A DNA stretch of 64,000 nucleotides from Brachybacterium paraconglomeratum. GTDB lineage: Bacteria; Actinomycetota; Actinomycetes; Actinomycetales; Dermabacteraceae. The stretch covers positions 806,001-870,000 of the forward strand of contig NZ_ML133851.1 in the NCBI RefSeq assembly GCF_003994255.1, read 5' to 3'. The notes under the pieces are model-generated. The model was given only the letters and a program-made list of their open reading frames with translations, did not search any database and was not told the origin of the DNA. The position numbers were made by a program, and so were the translations under genes. Below are positions 1 through 8,203 of this stretch, piece after piece; within the stretch, counting starts at the first letter, position 1, and each line of letters begins with the position of its first letter.

Positions 1-601
1 CGCCGGGCACGTGGCCGGCGCGCGGGTCGATCGGCTCGACCTCGCCGCGATAGCGCTCGGGGGCGCGGGCGTCGATCACGACGGCCTCCTCGGAGGCGGC
101 GAGCTCCGCGACCTCGTCGGCGCTCGCGATCCGGTCCGCAGGCCAGTCCCGCACCGGCACGTCCCCGGGCTCCGGGGTGACGGGCCCGCTCTCGAGCGGT
201 CCGTTCCAGGCGTGCAGGCCGCCGCTGAGCACGGAGGCCTCGTGGCCGAGGGCGCGCAGCATCCACACCAGGCGGGCGGCGGGGCCGCCGTCGGTGTCGT
301 CGTAGGCGACGATGCGGGAGCCCTCGGTGACGCCGAGACGGCGCAGGGTCGCGGCGAAGTCCGCGGGGTCGGGCAGCGGGTGACGGCCCGCCTCGGGGCG
401 CGCCGGGGCCGCGAGCTCGGTGCCGAGGTCGACGTAGACCGCGCCGGGGAGATGCCCGGCGAGGTGGTCGTGCTCGCCCTTGCTGCCGTCGAGCGCCCAG
501 CGCACGTCGAGCAGGACCAGGGGGCGACCCTCCTGCCCGATCTCGTCGATCAGCGCGTGCAGCGCGGCGACGTCGAGGAGCGGGGCGGAGGTCGGGCTCA
601 C
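1..601 (-). CDS. Thiosulfate/3-mercaptopyruvate sulfurtransferase (rhodanese), 3' end outside window
   Basis: Tandem-rhodanese sulfurtransferase that would move sulfane sulfur from thiosulfate or mercaptopyruvate to an acceptor. From the GTG at 601 the frame is open to the window edge (200 codons). It shows LLDVRW at the start of the first domain, the YDDTDGGPAARLVWMLRALG stretch typical of the family, and the second-domain opening VVIDARAPERYRGEVEPIDP. The persulfide-forming Cys belongs to the missing C-terminal part. The GTG overlaps the TGA of the upstream EEP-family gene by 4 bp, so the two are probably co-transcribed. The family call is firm; the substrate is not known. Confidence 0.88.
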   Translation of the reverse strand, partial: MSPTSAPLLDVAALHALIDEIGQEGRPLVLLDVRWALDGSKGEHDHLAGHLPGAVYVDLGTELAAPARPEAGRHPLPDPADFAATLRRLGVTEGSRIVAYDDTDGGPAARLVWMLRALGHEASVLSGGLHAWNGPLESGPVTPEPGDVPVRDWPADRIASADEVAELAASEEAVVIDARAPERYRGEVEPIDPRAGHVPG

Positions 602-1818
602 GCCTTCACCTGCAGGTCCACCCGCACCAGGCGGTGATCGGAGGTGGGGAAGGGGTGGCTGCCGGTCAGCTCGCTGCCCGGCTCGCCCCGGCGCGGCCAG
701 TACACGGCCGAGGAGGCGATCTGCAGCCCGCGGGCGGGCAGCACGTAGTCGACGCGGAGGTTCCCCGGGGTGGGCTCGGCGAAGTCGGCGGTGTCGTACC
801 GCGCCTCGCCTCCGTGCTCGGCGTTCGCGCCGCCCTGCGTCTCGGCCGCCTCCACGGCGCCGTCGCTGCTGGGCTTCGGGTCCTGGACGCGGGGATGGCG
901 CAGGAGCTGCTCGATCGCGCCGGGCCAGGAGTCGCCGTCGGCCGGATCGGAGTTCAAGTCGCCGAGGATCACGAAGGGGGCGCTGGGCTCCAGGCCGCCG
1001 CGCGTCCCGGCGTCGTCGACGATCCACTGCGAGCGACGGCCGGGCTGGAGGTAGTCCACCCACAGCCGGATCTCGTCGTGGTTGCGTCGCTGGTTGCGCT
1101 TCTCGGGGCCGTCGAAGCTCGGCGGGGTGGGGTGGGCGGCGAGGACATGGAGGACGTCCGTGCCGATCTGCACCGGCACGTCCCAGTGCGACTTCGAGCT
1201 CAGCCGCAGCTGCGGGGAGATCTCCGGCCCGTAGAACTCGGTGGGCAGCAGGTTGTGCGGCATGTCCGCCCAGCGCAGGTTCTGGAAGGTGCGCACCTGA
1301 TCGGCGAGGATCGGGTAGCGGGAGAGGACCACCATCCCGTACTGGCCGGGGAACTGGCCGAACCCCCAGGCGTCGTCCGGGCCGCCGACGGTGCCGTCGC
1401 GGTTCAGGTCCAGGCCGGAGGGCACGCCCGTGTTCACGGGGGCGGTGAAGGCGTAGGGGTAGAAGGCGGGGCTCTGCCCGTTCTGCGGCACCTCGAGGTA
1501 CTTCTCGCGGAAGAGGTCCACGCCGCGTCCCTCGTCGTCGTGGTCGAACTCGTTGAGCAGCAGGATGTCGGGGCTGTTGATCTGGATGACCTCGGCGACC
1601 GCCCGGATCTGGGCGTCCTTCCCGGTGGCGAGGTCCTCGAGCAGCTGCCCCTCCCGGCCGCGGTTCAGGGAGGCGTTGAAGGTCGCGGCGCGCAGCGACT
1701 GGAACGGACCGCCCCGACGCGCGGGCTCCGCGGCGGTGGCGGTGGCGGCGGCGGGCAGTCCGAGCCCGGCAGCGGCGGCGGCGACGAGCGCCCGGCGACG
1801 GGAGAGGCGAGGAGTCAT
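598..1818 (-). CDS. Secreted endonuclease/exonuclease/phosphatase (EEP) family protein
   Basis: A 406-aa exported metal-dependent hydrolase of the EEP fold (DNase I / sphingomyelinase / phosphodiesterase superfamily). The N-terminus has a Tat-like signal (SRRRAL, then an Ala/Gly-rich hydrophobic stretch ending ATATAA). Family residues seen are LLLNEFD (metal-binding Glu), HPTPP, ILGDLNSDP and the C-terminal SDHRLV. An ATG at 1827 is possible, but a -10-like CACAAT (reverse complement of 1826-1831) lies 7 nt before the ATG at 1818, which fits a leaderless start there. Substrate (DNA, phospholipid or sugar phosphate) cannot be assigned. Confidence 0.85.
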   Translation of the reverse strand: MTPRLSRRRALVAAAAAGLGLPAAATATAAEPARRGGPFQSLRAATFNASLNRGREGQLLEDLATGKDAQIRAVAEVIQINSPDILLLNEFDHDDEGRGVDLFREKYLEVPQNGQSPAFYPYAFTAPVNTGVPSGLDLNRDGTVGGPDDAWGFGQFPGQYGMVVLSRYPILADQVRTFQNLRWADMPHNLLPTEFYGPEISPQLRLSSKSHWDVPVQIGTDVLHVLAAHPTPPSFDGPEKRNQRRNHDEIRLWVDYLQPGRRSQWIVDDAGTRGGLEPSAPFVILGDLNSDPADGDSWPGAIEQLLRHPRVQDPKPSSDGAVEAAETQGGANAEHGGEARYDTADFAEPTPGNLRVDYVLPARGLQIASSAVYWPRRGEPGSELTGSHPFPTSDHRLVRVDLQVKA

Positions 1819-1889
1819 GACTTCCATTGTGCACGTTCCCGGGGCCGGACGACAGGCCGCTGTGGACGGCCCAGTGGCACACTGGCGGC

Positions 1890-2771
1890 ATGAGAATCGC
1901 GTTCCTGGGCACCGGCCGCATGGGCACCGAGCTGGCCCTGCATCTGCTCCCCGACCACGAGCTCACCGTCTGGAACCGCACCGCCTCCCGCACGCAGCGC
2001 CTCGCCGAGGCGGGCGCCGCGGTCGCCTCCACCGCCGCCGAGGCCGTCGCGGACGCCGAGCTGGTCGTCACCTCGCTGTTCGGCCCCGACGCGGTGCGGG
2101 AGACGGTGATCGCCCCGTCCCTGATCCCGGCCGGCGTGACCTGGGTGGACACCACCACCGTCTCCCCCGCCGACGCCGAGGAGTTCGCCGACGCCGTCCC
2201 CTCCTACGTGGGCGCGCCCGTGGTCGGCACCCTGGGCCCGGCCCGCAGCGGCACGCTCGGCGTCTACGTCGGCACCCCCGACGACGGGCGGCGCGAGCAG
2301 GTCCTCGACCTCGTCGCCCCCTGGGCCGATCCGGAGCGCCTGCGCGGCGTCGGCTCCGGCCGCGAGGCCGCCGTCGGGAAGCTGCTGGCGAACCTGGCCC
2401 TGGCCGTCTCCGCGCAGGGCCTGCGGGAGGCGCTCGCCCTCGGAGAGGCGACCGGCACCTCCGCGGAGGCGACCCTGGACATGCTCGGCGCCACCGGGCT
2501 CGCGTTCATCGCGGGGATGAAGGGGCCGTTCGTGCGCGGGGAGCGCTCGACCGAGGGAGGGGACTTCACTGCGGACGCCATCGCGAAGGACGCCCGGCTG
2601 ATGATCGACACCGTCGACGGCGCTGCGTCCGACGGCTCGTCTCGCCCCGGCAGCGACCTGCCCGCGCTGCGCGGCGCCCTGGCCTCGCTCGACGCGGAGA
2701 TCGCCGCCGGCCACGGCGAGGACGACTTCTCGACGATCCTGCTGGAGGGTGCCGAGCGCACCGGGGAGTGA
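1890..2771 (+). CDS. NAD(P)-dependent beta-hydroxyacid dehydrogenase / imine-reductase-like protein
   Basis: A 293-aa member of the 3-hydroxyisobutyrate dehydrogenase / 6-phosphogluconate dehydrogenase superfamily. The dinucleotide fold is at the extreme N-terminus (FLGTGRMGTEL), followed by WNRTASRT, which suggests NADP preference. A GKLLANL segment near residue 165 carries the conserved Lys, and an all-helical C-terminal domain follows. The start was chosen at MRIAFLG rather than an earlier in-frame GTG because the glycine-rich loop must be N-terminal and CACACT ends 6 nt before this ATG, matching a leaderless start. Divergent from the EEP-family gene. Substrate unknown. Confidence 0.88.
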   Translation: MRIAFLGTGRMGTELALHLLPDHELTVWNRTASRTQRLAEAGAAVASTAAEAVADAELVVTSLFGPDAVRETVIAPSLIPAGVTWVDTTTVSPADAEEFADAVPSYVGAPVVGTLGPARSGTLGVYVGTPDDGRREQVLDLVAPWADPERLRGVGSGREAAVGKLLANLALAVSAQGLREALALGEATGTSAEATLDMLGATGLAFIAGMKGPFVRGERSTEGGDFTADAIAKDARLMIDTVDGAASDGSSRPGSDLPALRGALASLDAEIAAGHGEDDFSTILLEGAERTGE

Positions 2772-2827
2772 GGCCTCGGGTCAGACCGAAGGGGCGTCGC
2801 GCGGCTGATCTCCACGGCCTGAGCCGC

Positions 2828-3157
2828 TCATCCGTCAGCAGACCCCGCTGCACGGCCGCGCCAGTATCCCGGTCGCTGATGGTCATGGACATACGCCAGG
2901 ATGACGATCTCGGCGCGATGGTGGATGTAGACGACGCTGTAGGGGAAGGCCCGTACAGATCTGCGCCGTGCGACGACCCCGCCGCCGGCGTCGGCGACCG
3001 GCGGCCAGCTCTCGGGTCCAGCACCGATGCTCCGCACCGCTTCGGCGACCCTGATCATGAACTCGTGTCCGAGGCCTGGCACCAGGCCTTCGTAGTACTC
3101 AGCGGCGGCGAGGAGCTCTGATCCTGCGGACGGGTGCTCGCGGACCGGGTCCGTCAT
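2828..3157 (-). CDS. ParE/RelE-superfamily toxin
   Basis: A 109-aa toxin-like protein. The N-terminal helix pair includes AAEYYEGLVPGLGHEF, typical of ParE/RelE, and the core ends in the strand pair AFPYSVVYIHH and EIVILAYVHDHQRPGYW. The terminal H..R.P.YW pattern is common in the plasmid-stabilisation (ParE) branch. Its ATG overlaps the stop of the preceding antitoxin gene by 4 bp, so the pair is translationally coupled. The target (gyrase versus ribosome-bound mRNA) cannot be read from sequence. Length is normal for the family, with no sign of truncation. Confidence 0.85.
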   Translation of the reverse strand: MTDPVREHPSAGSELLAAAEYYEGLVPGLGHEFMIRVAEAVRSIGAGPESWPPVADAGGGVVARRRSVRAFPYSVVYIHHRAEIVILAYVHDHQRPGYWRGRAAGSADG

Positions 3158-3408
3158 TGCGCGGTACGGGGATGACGACGCTCGAACTCTGCCTTCGTGG
3201 CGGCGAATGTCCCCAGCTCCACACGGCCTTCGACGACGTCGTCGGCACGGCGCTTCAGCTCATCGCGCCACTCGTCGGCGGCGACCGTTCCCTCCGGAGC
3301 TGCGTACCCCTCGTCAAGGCTCCGCAGACCCCGCCGGATGACCTCGGCGCGCGCTTCGGGGTCGAGCGCCAACAGCGCTCGTTCCACCTCCGCGATCTCC
3401 AGTCCCAT
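3154..3408 (-). CDS. Putative addiction-module antitoxin
   Basis: An 84-aa acidic protein resembling the 'addiction module component' family that pairs with ParE-like toxins. It has an N-terminal helix (EVERALLALDPEARAEVIRRGLRSL), a central EGTVAADEWRDELKRRADD segment and a C-terminal ERRHPR tail. It is first in a two-gene operon and overlaps the toxin start by 4 bp. A -10-like TAGACT (reverse complement of 3415-3420) ends 6 nt before the ATG, indicating a leaderless transcript. The antitoxin role rests on position and family resemblance. Confidence 0.78.
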   Translation of the reverse strand: MGLEIAEVERALLALDPEARAEVIRRGLRSLDEGYAAPEGTVAADEWRDELKRRADDVVEGRVELGTFAATKAEFERRHPRTAQ

Positions 3409-3473
3409 ACCTCGAGTCTACGAAGCTCGTTCACCCTGTACCAGTGCGCGGACCTTCTTGTGGACAGTGCGCT

Positions 3474-5147
3474 TCAGCGCAGGTCCGCGAGGATCCCCTG
3501 CCCGGCCTGCCGGCCGGAGAACAGGCAGCCGCCGAGGAAGGTGCCCTCGAGCGCGTTGTGGCCGTGGATGCCGCCGCCCCCGAAGCCGCTCGCCTCGCCG
3601 GCCGCGTAGAGGCCGGGCAGCGACCCGCCGCCGGGGACGCCCTCGCGCTGCACGCGACCGCCGAGATCCGTCTCGAGACCGCCGAGGGTCTTGCGCAGCA
3701 GCACGTGCAGGCGCACCGCGATCAGCGGACCCGCCGAGGGATCGAGCAGCCGGTGCGGGGAGGCGGTGCGGATCAGGCGGTCGCCGAGATAGCCGCGCGC
3801 GCCGCGCAGAGCGGTGATCTGGGCATCCTTCGAGAAGCGGTTGCCCACCTCGGCGTCCCGGGCACGGATCGTGCGCTCGAGCGCACGGGCGTCGATCAGG
3901 TCCTCCCCCACCAGCGCGTTCATCTGGTCGACGAGCCCCTCTACGTCGCGGGCCTGGAGGAAGTCCTCGCCGCGGTCGAGGAAGGCCTGCACCGGGCCGG
4001 GCGCGCCGGGCCGCACCCGTCCGAGCACCTGCTTCCAGTCCTTGCCGGTGAGGTCCGGGTTCTGCTCGCTGCCGGAGAGCGCGAACTCCTTCTCGATGAT
4101 CTTCCGGGTCAGCACGAACCAGGAGTGGTCGTGGCCGGTGGTGCGCAGATGGCGCAGGGTGCCCGTGGTGTCGAAGCCGGGATAGGCGGGGGCGGGCAGG
4201 CGGTGGCCGCACGCGTCGATCCACAGCGAGGACGGTCCGGGCAGGATCCGGATCCCGTGGCCGCGCCAGACGGGGTCCCAGTTGCGGATCCCCTCGGTGT
4301 AGTGCCACATGCGGTCACGGTGGATCCAGCGCGCCCCGGCCCGCTCGGCGGCGAGCATCCCGGAGCCGTCCACGCTCGCCGGCACCCCGTGCACGAAGCC
4401 CTCCGGCATGGTGCCGAGCTCCTCGGGCCACAGCGAGCGCACCAGCTCCTCATTCCCGCCGATCCCGCCGGTCGCGAGGAGCACCGCCGCGGCCCGTTCC
4501 TCGAAGTCGCCGACGACCTCGCGGGTCGAGCCGGCACCGCGTGGGGAGTCGTCGTCCGCGAGCACGCTGCCGCGCACCCCGACCACGCGTCCCTCCTCCA
4601 CCAGCAGGTCCTCCACCGCGTGCCGGGTGCGCAGCGCGATCCGCCCCGCCTCGCGGTGGGCGGCGAGACGCCGGGCGAAGGGCTCGACGAGGCCCGGCCC
4701 CGTCCCCCAGGTGAGGTGGAAGCGGGGCACGGAGTTGCCGTGCCCCTCGGCGCGGCCGTCGCCCCGCTCGGCCCAGCCGACGACGGGGAAGAGCCGGTGC
4801 CCCATCGACCGCAGCCACTCGCGCTTCTCCCCCGCCGCGAACTGCAGGTACGCCTCCGCCCAGCGGCGCGGCCAGTGATCATCGGAGCCGTCGGGCTCCT
4901 CGAAGGAGGCGGAGCCCAGCCAGTCCTGACGGGCGAGCTCGAGGGAGTCGCGGATCCCGAGGCGGCGCTGCTCGGGGCTGTCCACGAGGAACAGCCCTCC
5001 GAAGCTCCACCAGGCCTGCGCGCCGAGGTCCTGCTCCCCCTCGCGCTCGAGCAGCAGCACGCGCCCTCCGCCGTCGGCGATCTCGGTCGCGGCGACCAGG
5101 CCCGACAGCCCGGCGCCGACGACGATCACCTCGGCCTCCATGGTCAC
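3474..5147 (-). CDS. FAD-binding dehydrogenase (fumarate reductase/KstD-like flavoprotein)
   Basis: A 557-aa flavoprotein. The N-terminus has the FAD dinucleotide motif VVGAGLSGLVAATEIADGGG followed by LLLERE. A second nucleotide-binding segment, VLLATGGIGGNEELV, lies near residue 220, and a family-typical C-terminal flavin contact reads YAAGEASGFGGGGIHGHNAL. This arrangement matches the succinate dehydrogenase/fumarate reductase and 3-ketosteroid dehydrogenase-like group often named 'FAD-binding dehydrogenase'. The ATG overlaps the stop of the small membrane-protein gene upstream (5144-5464). No substrate can be inferred; no steroid genes are nearby. Confidence 0.85.
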   Translation of the reverse strand: MTMEAEVIVVGAGLSGLVAATEIADGGGRVLLLEREGEQDLGAQAWWSFGGLFLVDSPEQRRLGIRDSLELARQDWLGSASFEEPDGSDDHWPRRWAEAYLQFAAGEKREWLRSMGHRLFPVVGWAERGDGRAEGHGNSVPRFHLTWGTGPGLVEPFARRLAAHREAGRIALRTRHAVEDLLVEEGRVVGVRGSVLADDDSPRGAGSTREVVGDFEERAAAVLLATGGIGGNEELVRSLWPEELGTMPEGFVHGVPASVDGSGMLAAERAGARWIHRDRMWHYTEGIRNWDPVWRGHGIRILPGPSSLWIDACGHRLPAPAYPGFDTTGTLRHLRTTGHDHSWFVLTRKIIEKEFALSGSEQNPDLTGKDWKQVLGRVRPGAPGPVQAFLDRGEDFLQARDVEGLVDQMNALVGEDLIDARALERTIRARDAEVGNRFSKDAQITALRGARGYLGDRLIRTASPHRLLDPSAGPLIAVRLHVLLRKTLGGLETDLGGRVQREGVPGGGSLPGLYAAGEASGFGGGGIHGHNALEGTFLGGCLFSGRQAGQGILADLR

Positions 5148-5464
5148 TCCACCCTGATCCGTCGGACCCGCTCGAGATGGTCGCGGCTGTTGACGCCGGA
5201 CATGGTGCGGCTCTTCTGCCGGTTGTTGCTGCCGACGCGCCGGTCGCCGGTGCGGAGGTTGCCCACTGCGACGTCGGTCTTCTTCTCGAACTCGTGCCGC
5301 TTGTCCCGGTTGCGGTAGTAGCGGTAGATGCCGATGTAGGTCCCCAGGAACACGGCCGGTCCCAGCAGGAAGGGGAAGGCGATCCCGGCGGCGCCGTCCC
5401 CGGAGTCGGCCAGCAGCATCGCGGCGGTCGGGTCCGCGGCGATCTCAGCGAGCAGCGGGTGCAT
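5144..5464 (-). CDS. Small membrane protein of unknown function
   Basis: 106 aa with one hydrophobic segment (GIAFPFLLGPAVFLGTYIGIY, about residues 27-48) followed by a basic, polar tail (RYYRNRDKRHEFEKKT). Topology is probably N-out/C-in. I do not recognise a family. It sits between the zinc-ribbon membrane protein and the flavoprotein on the same strand and overlaps the latter by 4 bp, so co-expression is likely. Codon use is like its neighbours. Confidence 0.65.
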   Translation of the reverse strand: MHPLLAEIAADPTAAMLLADSGDGAAGIAFPFLLGPAVFLGTYIGIYRYYRNRDKRHEFEKKTDVAVGNLRTGDRRVGSNNRQKSRTMSGVNSRDHLERVRRIRVE

Positions 5465-5506
5465 GCGGGCCTCCTCGGGGGTGGTCGGTCGTGGTCGGCG
5501 TGCTCA

Positions 5507-6859
5507 TCAGAAGAACATGTAGGCGAGGCCGGCGAGCGCGCCGACCACGGCGGCGACGGCGCCCGCGGCGCAGGAGGCGGCGAAGATCTTCGGATGGGAG
5601 ACGGGCACGGAGCCCATCGTGGTGCCGGTGCGGCCGTTGACCGCGATGTAGTGGGTGAGCGCGCCCTCGCCCTTGGCGGAGTCGGCGTAGCTGTACAGCC
5701 ACACCGGAACGTAGATCGACACCCAGCGGGTGCCGTGCACGGCCACGCCCTCCTCCTTCCAGCGCACCCCGCGGTCGTAGCGGGAGATGGTGGGCGTGGC
5801 CTTCGCCCGGGCGATCGCGAGGAACTTGTCCTCCACCTCGGCGTCGACGTCCCGGACGTTCAGGTCGCGCCGCTCGGAGGTGAAGCCCTTGAGGTAGTTC
5901 GAGTTGTAGGTGACCGCGTTCTCGGTGTCGTAGGGCTGGACGGCGTTGAGGATGTTGTTGGTCGCCTCCTCGTTCTCGTCCGCGTCGAAGCGGCTCGCGG
6001 ACTCGACGGTGAGGTCGTCGACCAGCAGGTCGAAGGCGCGCTGGACGGCGTAGACGTCCGCGTCGTAGTAGGTCTCGGTGACGTAGTTGTCCTTGCCCAC
6101 GCGGCGCCGCACCGTGTACTCGCGGGTGGTGACCTCGCCGGTGCCGCGCAGCACGGCGTGCATGTTCCCGTCGACCACGAGATACGGGATGTACACGCCC
6201 ATCACGTTCTCGGGCACGAACTCCTGCGTGAAGCGGCCCAGCGCGAAGGTCTTGCGCTTCCCGGCGAAGGCGTCGATCCGCTCGACCGCCTCCTCGCGGG
6301 TGAGCAGGAAGGGCAGCACCGCGTCCGGCACCGCGCCGTTGGGGATCTGCGAGTTGATCGAGAGGGTCTGGCGGCACCAGTGGCAGCGGGCCTGCATCTG
6401 CTGGTCGACGTTGAGGACGATCTCCGCGCCGCAGCCCTGGCACTTCAGGGTCACGGTGGTGAGGTCCTCCCGCACGTCCGCGGTGCCGGAGGCCATGGTG
6501 TGGCCGCGCAGCTCCGCGATCGAGGAGTCGAGCCCGAAGCGCTGCTCGGCGATGTCCTCGTTCCAGCTGTGGCGGCAGTACGAGCACACCAGCGCCTTCG
6601 CGGTCAGCGAGTACTGGATCTCGGTGCTGCCGCAGCGGGGGCACTTGTTCAGCCCGTCGTCACGGCCGGAGCTCGTGTCGATGATCCGCTCGGAGCTGTG
6701 GCCGGCGGCGGCCTCGGCGGCGCGCGCGACGGCCTCGTCCCCGAGCATCGGGGCGTCGGTGCTCGACGACGCCGCGCCTCCGGGCTGCGGGGCCCGGGGC
6801 GGCTGCGGCGGGCGCGCCCACGGCGGGCCCTGCGGATCCTGCGGAGGGGGTGAGGTCAT
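5507..6859 (-). CDS. TFIIB-type zinc-ribbon membrane protein
   Basis: A 450-aa protein. A Pro/Gly/Gln-rich N-terminus is followed by one zinc ribbon (CPRCGSTEIQ then CSYCRHSW, about residues 74-100) and a second (CQGCGAEIV then CRHWCRQTL-like CHWCRQTL, about residues 140-165). A long soluble region and a single C-terminal membrane anchor near residues 425-448 complete it. The first ribbon resembles the TFIIB-type ribbon seen in a bacterial family that is commonly adjacent to SPFH proteins, as here (SPFH gene 31 bp upstream, same strand). Function is unknown; a membrane-associated complex with the SPFH protein is a reasonable inference. Confidence 0.75.
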   Translation of the reverse strand: MTSPPPQDPQGPPWARPPQPPRAPQPGGAASSSTDAPMLGDEAVARAAEAAAGHSSERIIDTSSGRDDGLNKCPRCGSTEIQYSLTAKALVCSYCRHSWNEDIAEQRFGLDSSIAELRGHTMASGTADVREDLTTVTLKCQGCGAEIVLNVDQQMQARCHWCRQTLSINSQIPNGAVPDAVLPFLLTREEAVERIDAFAGKRKTFALGRFTQEFVPENVMGVYIPYLVVDGNMHAVLRGTGEVTTREYTVRRRVGKDNYVTETYYDADVYAVQRAFDLLVDDLTVESASRFDADENEEATNNILNAVQPYDTENAVTYNSNYLKGFTSERRDLNVRDVDAEVEDKFLAIARAKATPTISRYDRGVRWKEEGVAVHGTRWVSIYVPVWLYSYADSAKGEGALTHYIAVNGRTGTTMGSVPVSHPKIFAASCAAGAVAAVVGALAGLAYMFF

Positions 6860-6890
6860 CGAGAGAGTGCTCCGGGAGTGCGGGCGCGGC

Positions 6891-8111
6891 TCAGAGGCCG
6901 AGCGCGGCCTTCTTCGCCGCCTCGTAGTCGTCCTCGCTGATCAGCCCCTGCTCCAGCATCTGCTTGTACTGGGCGAGCTTCGCGACGGGGTCCTCCTGCG
7001 CGGGAGCGGCCTGCTGCTGCGGGGCCTGCTGCCCCTCGGCGGGGGCCTGCTGCTGCGGGGCGCCCTGCTGGCCGGGCGGCGCCCACGGCTGGACGGGGTT
7101 GACCATCCCGCCGGCGGCGCCCATGCCGGCCCCGAACATCGCCAGTCCCGCGCCGCCGCCGTTCTCGCCCGCGGCCTGCACGCCGCGCGCGGCGGCCTGG
7201 TTCATGAAGGACTGCGAGCGGGCGCCGGAGAGCGCGTCGGCCTTCTGCACGTCGGCCAGCAGCTCGCGGGTGCGCTGGTCGTACTCGATCGAGACGATCG
7301 CGGTCTTCACGATCGCGAGCCCGCGGTCGCTGGACCAGCGGTAGCCCTCCTCGACGGCGGCCGAGAGCGACTGGGCGAAGCCGACCGAGTCGCCCTGGAT
7401 GCGGGAGATGCGGTTGCCCTTGTCGGGATCGTTCGTGTAGCGGGAGAACGCCTGGGCGAGGGAGCCGACGACCTCCTGGAACATCTGGTTCCCGGCCGCG
7501 TTGTCAGGGTCGGAGAAGTCGAACACGGGCGCGTTCGCGGAGATGAACGAGGCGGGCACGAAGTTGTGCACGAACAGCAGCGGGTCGATGATCCGCAGCG
7601 TGTAGGAGCCGCGCGTGATCGCGCCGACCTGCGCGTTGAGGTAGGCGTCGTCCCAGTAGATCTCCGACTGGGTGCCGAAGCGGTTGTCGGGGATCTCCTT
7701 GAGGCTCACGTAGAAGGCGAGCTGCTGCGAGGAGGGGCGGCCGCCGTACTTGAAGCGCTCCCAGGAGGTGCCCACGGTCGAGGCGAGCAGGTCGTCGCCC
7801 GCGAAGACGGAGCGGGCGTCCGGGGAGGAGTCGTTGAACTCGTAGCCGCCAGCCTCGGTGATCAGGCCGGTCGCGCGGCCGTCGACCACGGTGATCAGGC
7901 CGTACCCCTGGGGTACGAGGATCTTCGAGCCGTTGGTGATGACGTTCTCGGAGCCGCGGGTGTTCGAGCCGCGGCCGGCGTTGGTGCCCTGCGCGACCGC
8001 CGGGAACAGCGCCGCCGTCTGCGGCAGCCCGTTCGGGACGGTGAGGAAGTCCTTCCACTGATCGGCGAGCATGCCGCCGACCGCGCCCTTGAATGCCTGG
8101 ATGAATCCCAT
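6891..8111 (-). CDS. SPFH/Band-7 protein with C-terminal SHOCT domain
   Basis: A 406-aa protein of the 'virion core protein-like' SPFH group (related to B. subtilis YdjI). The SPFH region covers roughly residues 40-290. A Gln/Pro-rich linker (about 325-375) leads to a SHOCT-type hairpin at the end: KLAQYKQMLEQGLISEDDYE. There is no N-terminal transmembrane helix, so membrane association would be peripheral, consistent with the start MGFIQAFKGAVGG. First gene of the SPFH-zinc-ribbon set. A -10-like TAGCAT (reverse complement of 8151-8156) lies about 40 nt upstream. Likely a scaffold; the client is unknown. Confidence 0.82.
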   Translation of the reverse strand: MGFIQAFKGAVGGMLADQWKDFLTVPNGLPQTAALFPAVAQGTNAGRGSNTRGSENVITNGSKILVPQGYGLITVVDGRATGLITEAGGYEFNDSSPDARSVFAGDDLLASTVGTSWERFKYGGRPSSQQLAFYVSLKEIPDNRFGTQSEIYWDDAYLNAQVGAITRGSYTLRIIDPLLFVHNFVPASFISANAPVFDFSDPDNAAGNQMFQEVVGSLAQAFSRYTNDPDKGNRISRIQGDSVGFAQSLSAAVEEGYRWSSDRGLAIVKTAIVSIEYDQRTRELLADVQKADALSGARSQSFMNQAAARGVQAAGENGGGAGLAMFGAGMGAAGGMVNPVQPWAPPGQQGAPQQQAPAEGQQAPQQQAAPAQEDPVAKLAQYKQMLEQGLISEDDYEAAKKAALGL

Positions 8112-8203
8112 GTGAGCTCCTTCGTCGCCCCCGAAGTTGTGATCGCGGCCATGCTACCGCCCGTCCCCGGGCGTCCGCTGAGGGCCCGGATACAGTTCCC
8201 CGC

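Noticed and set aside
5177-6853. A 558-codon plus-strand frame opposite the zinc-ribbon gene
   Set aside because: Val/Gly/Asp-rich antisense frame with no domain; the minus-strand protein has zinc ribbons and a membrane anchor.
8158-8173. An operator CGCCCG-N4-CGGGCG between the SPFH and BASS genes
   Set aside because: Six-base arms made only of G and C are expected by chance in this DNA.
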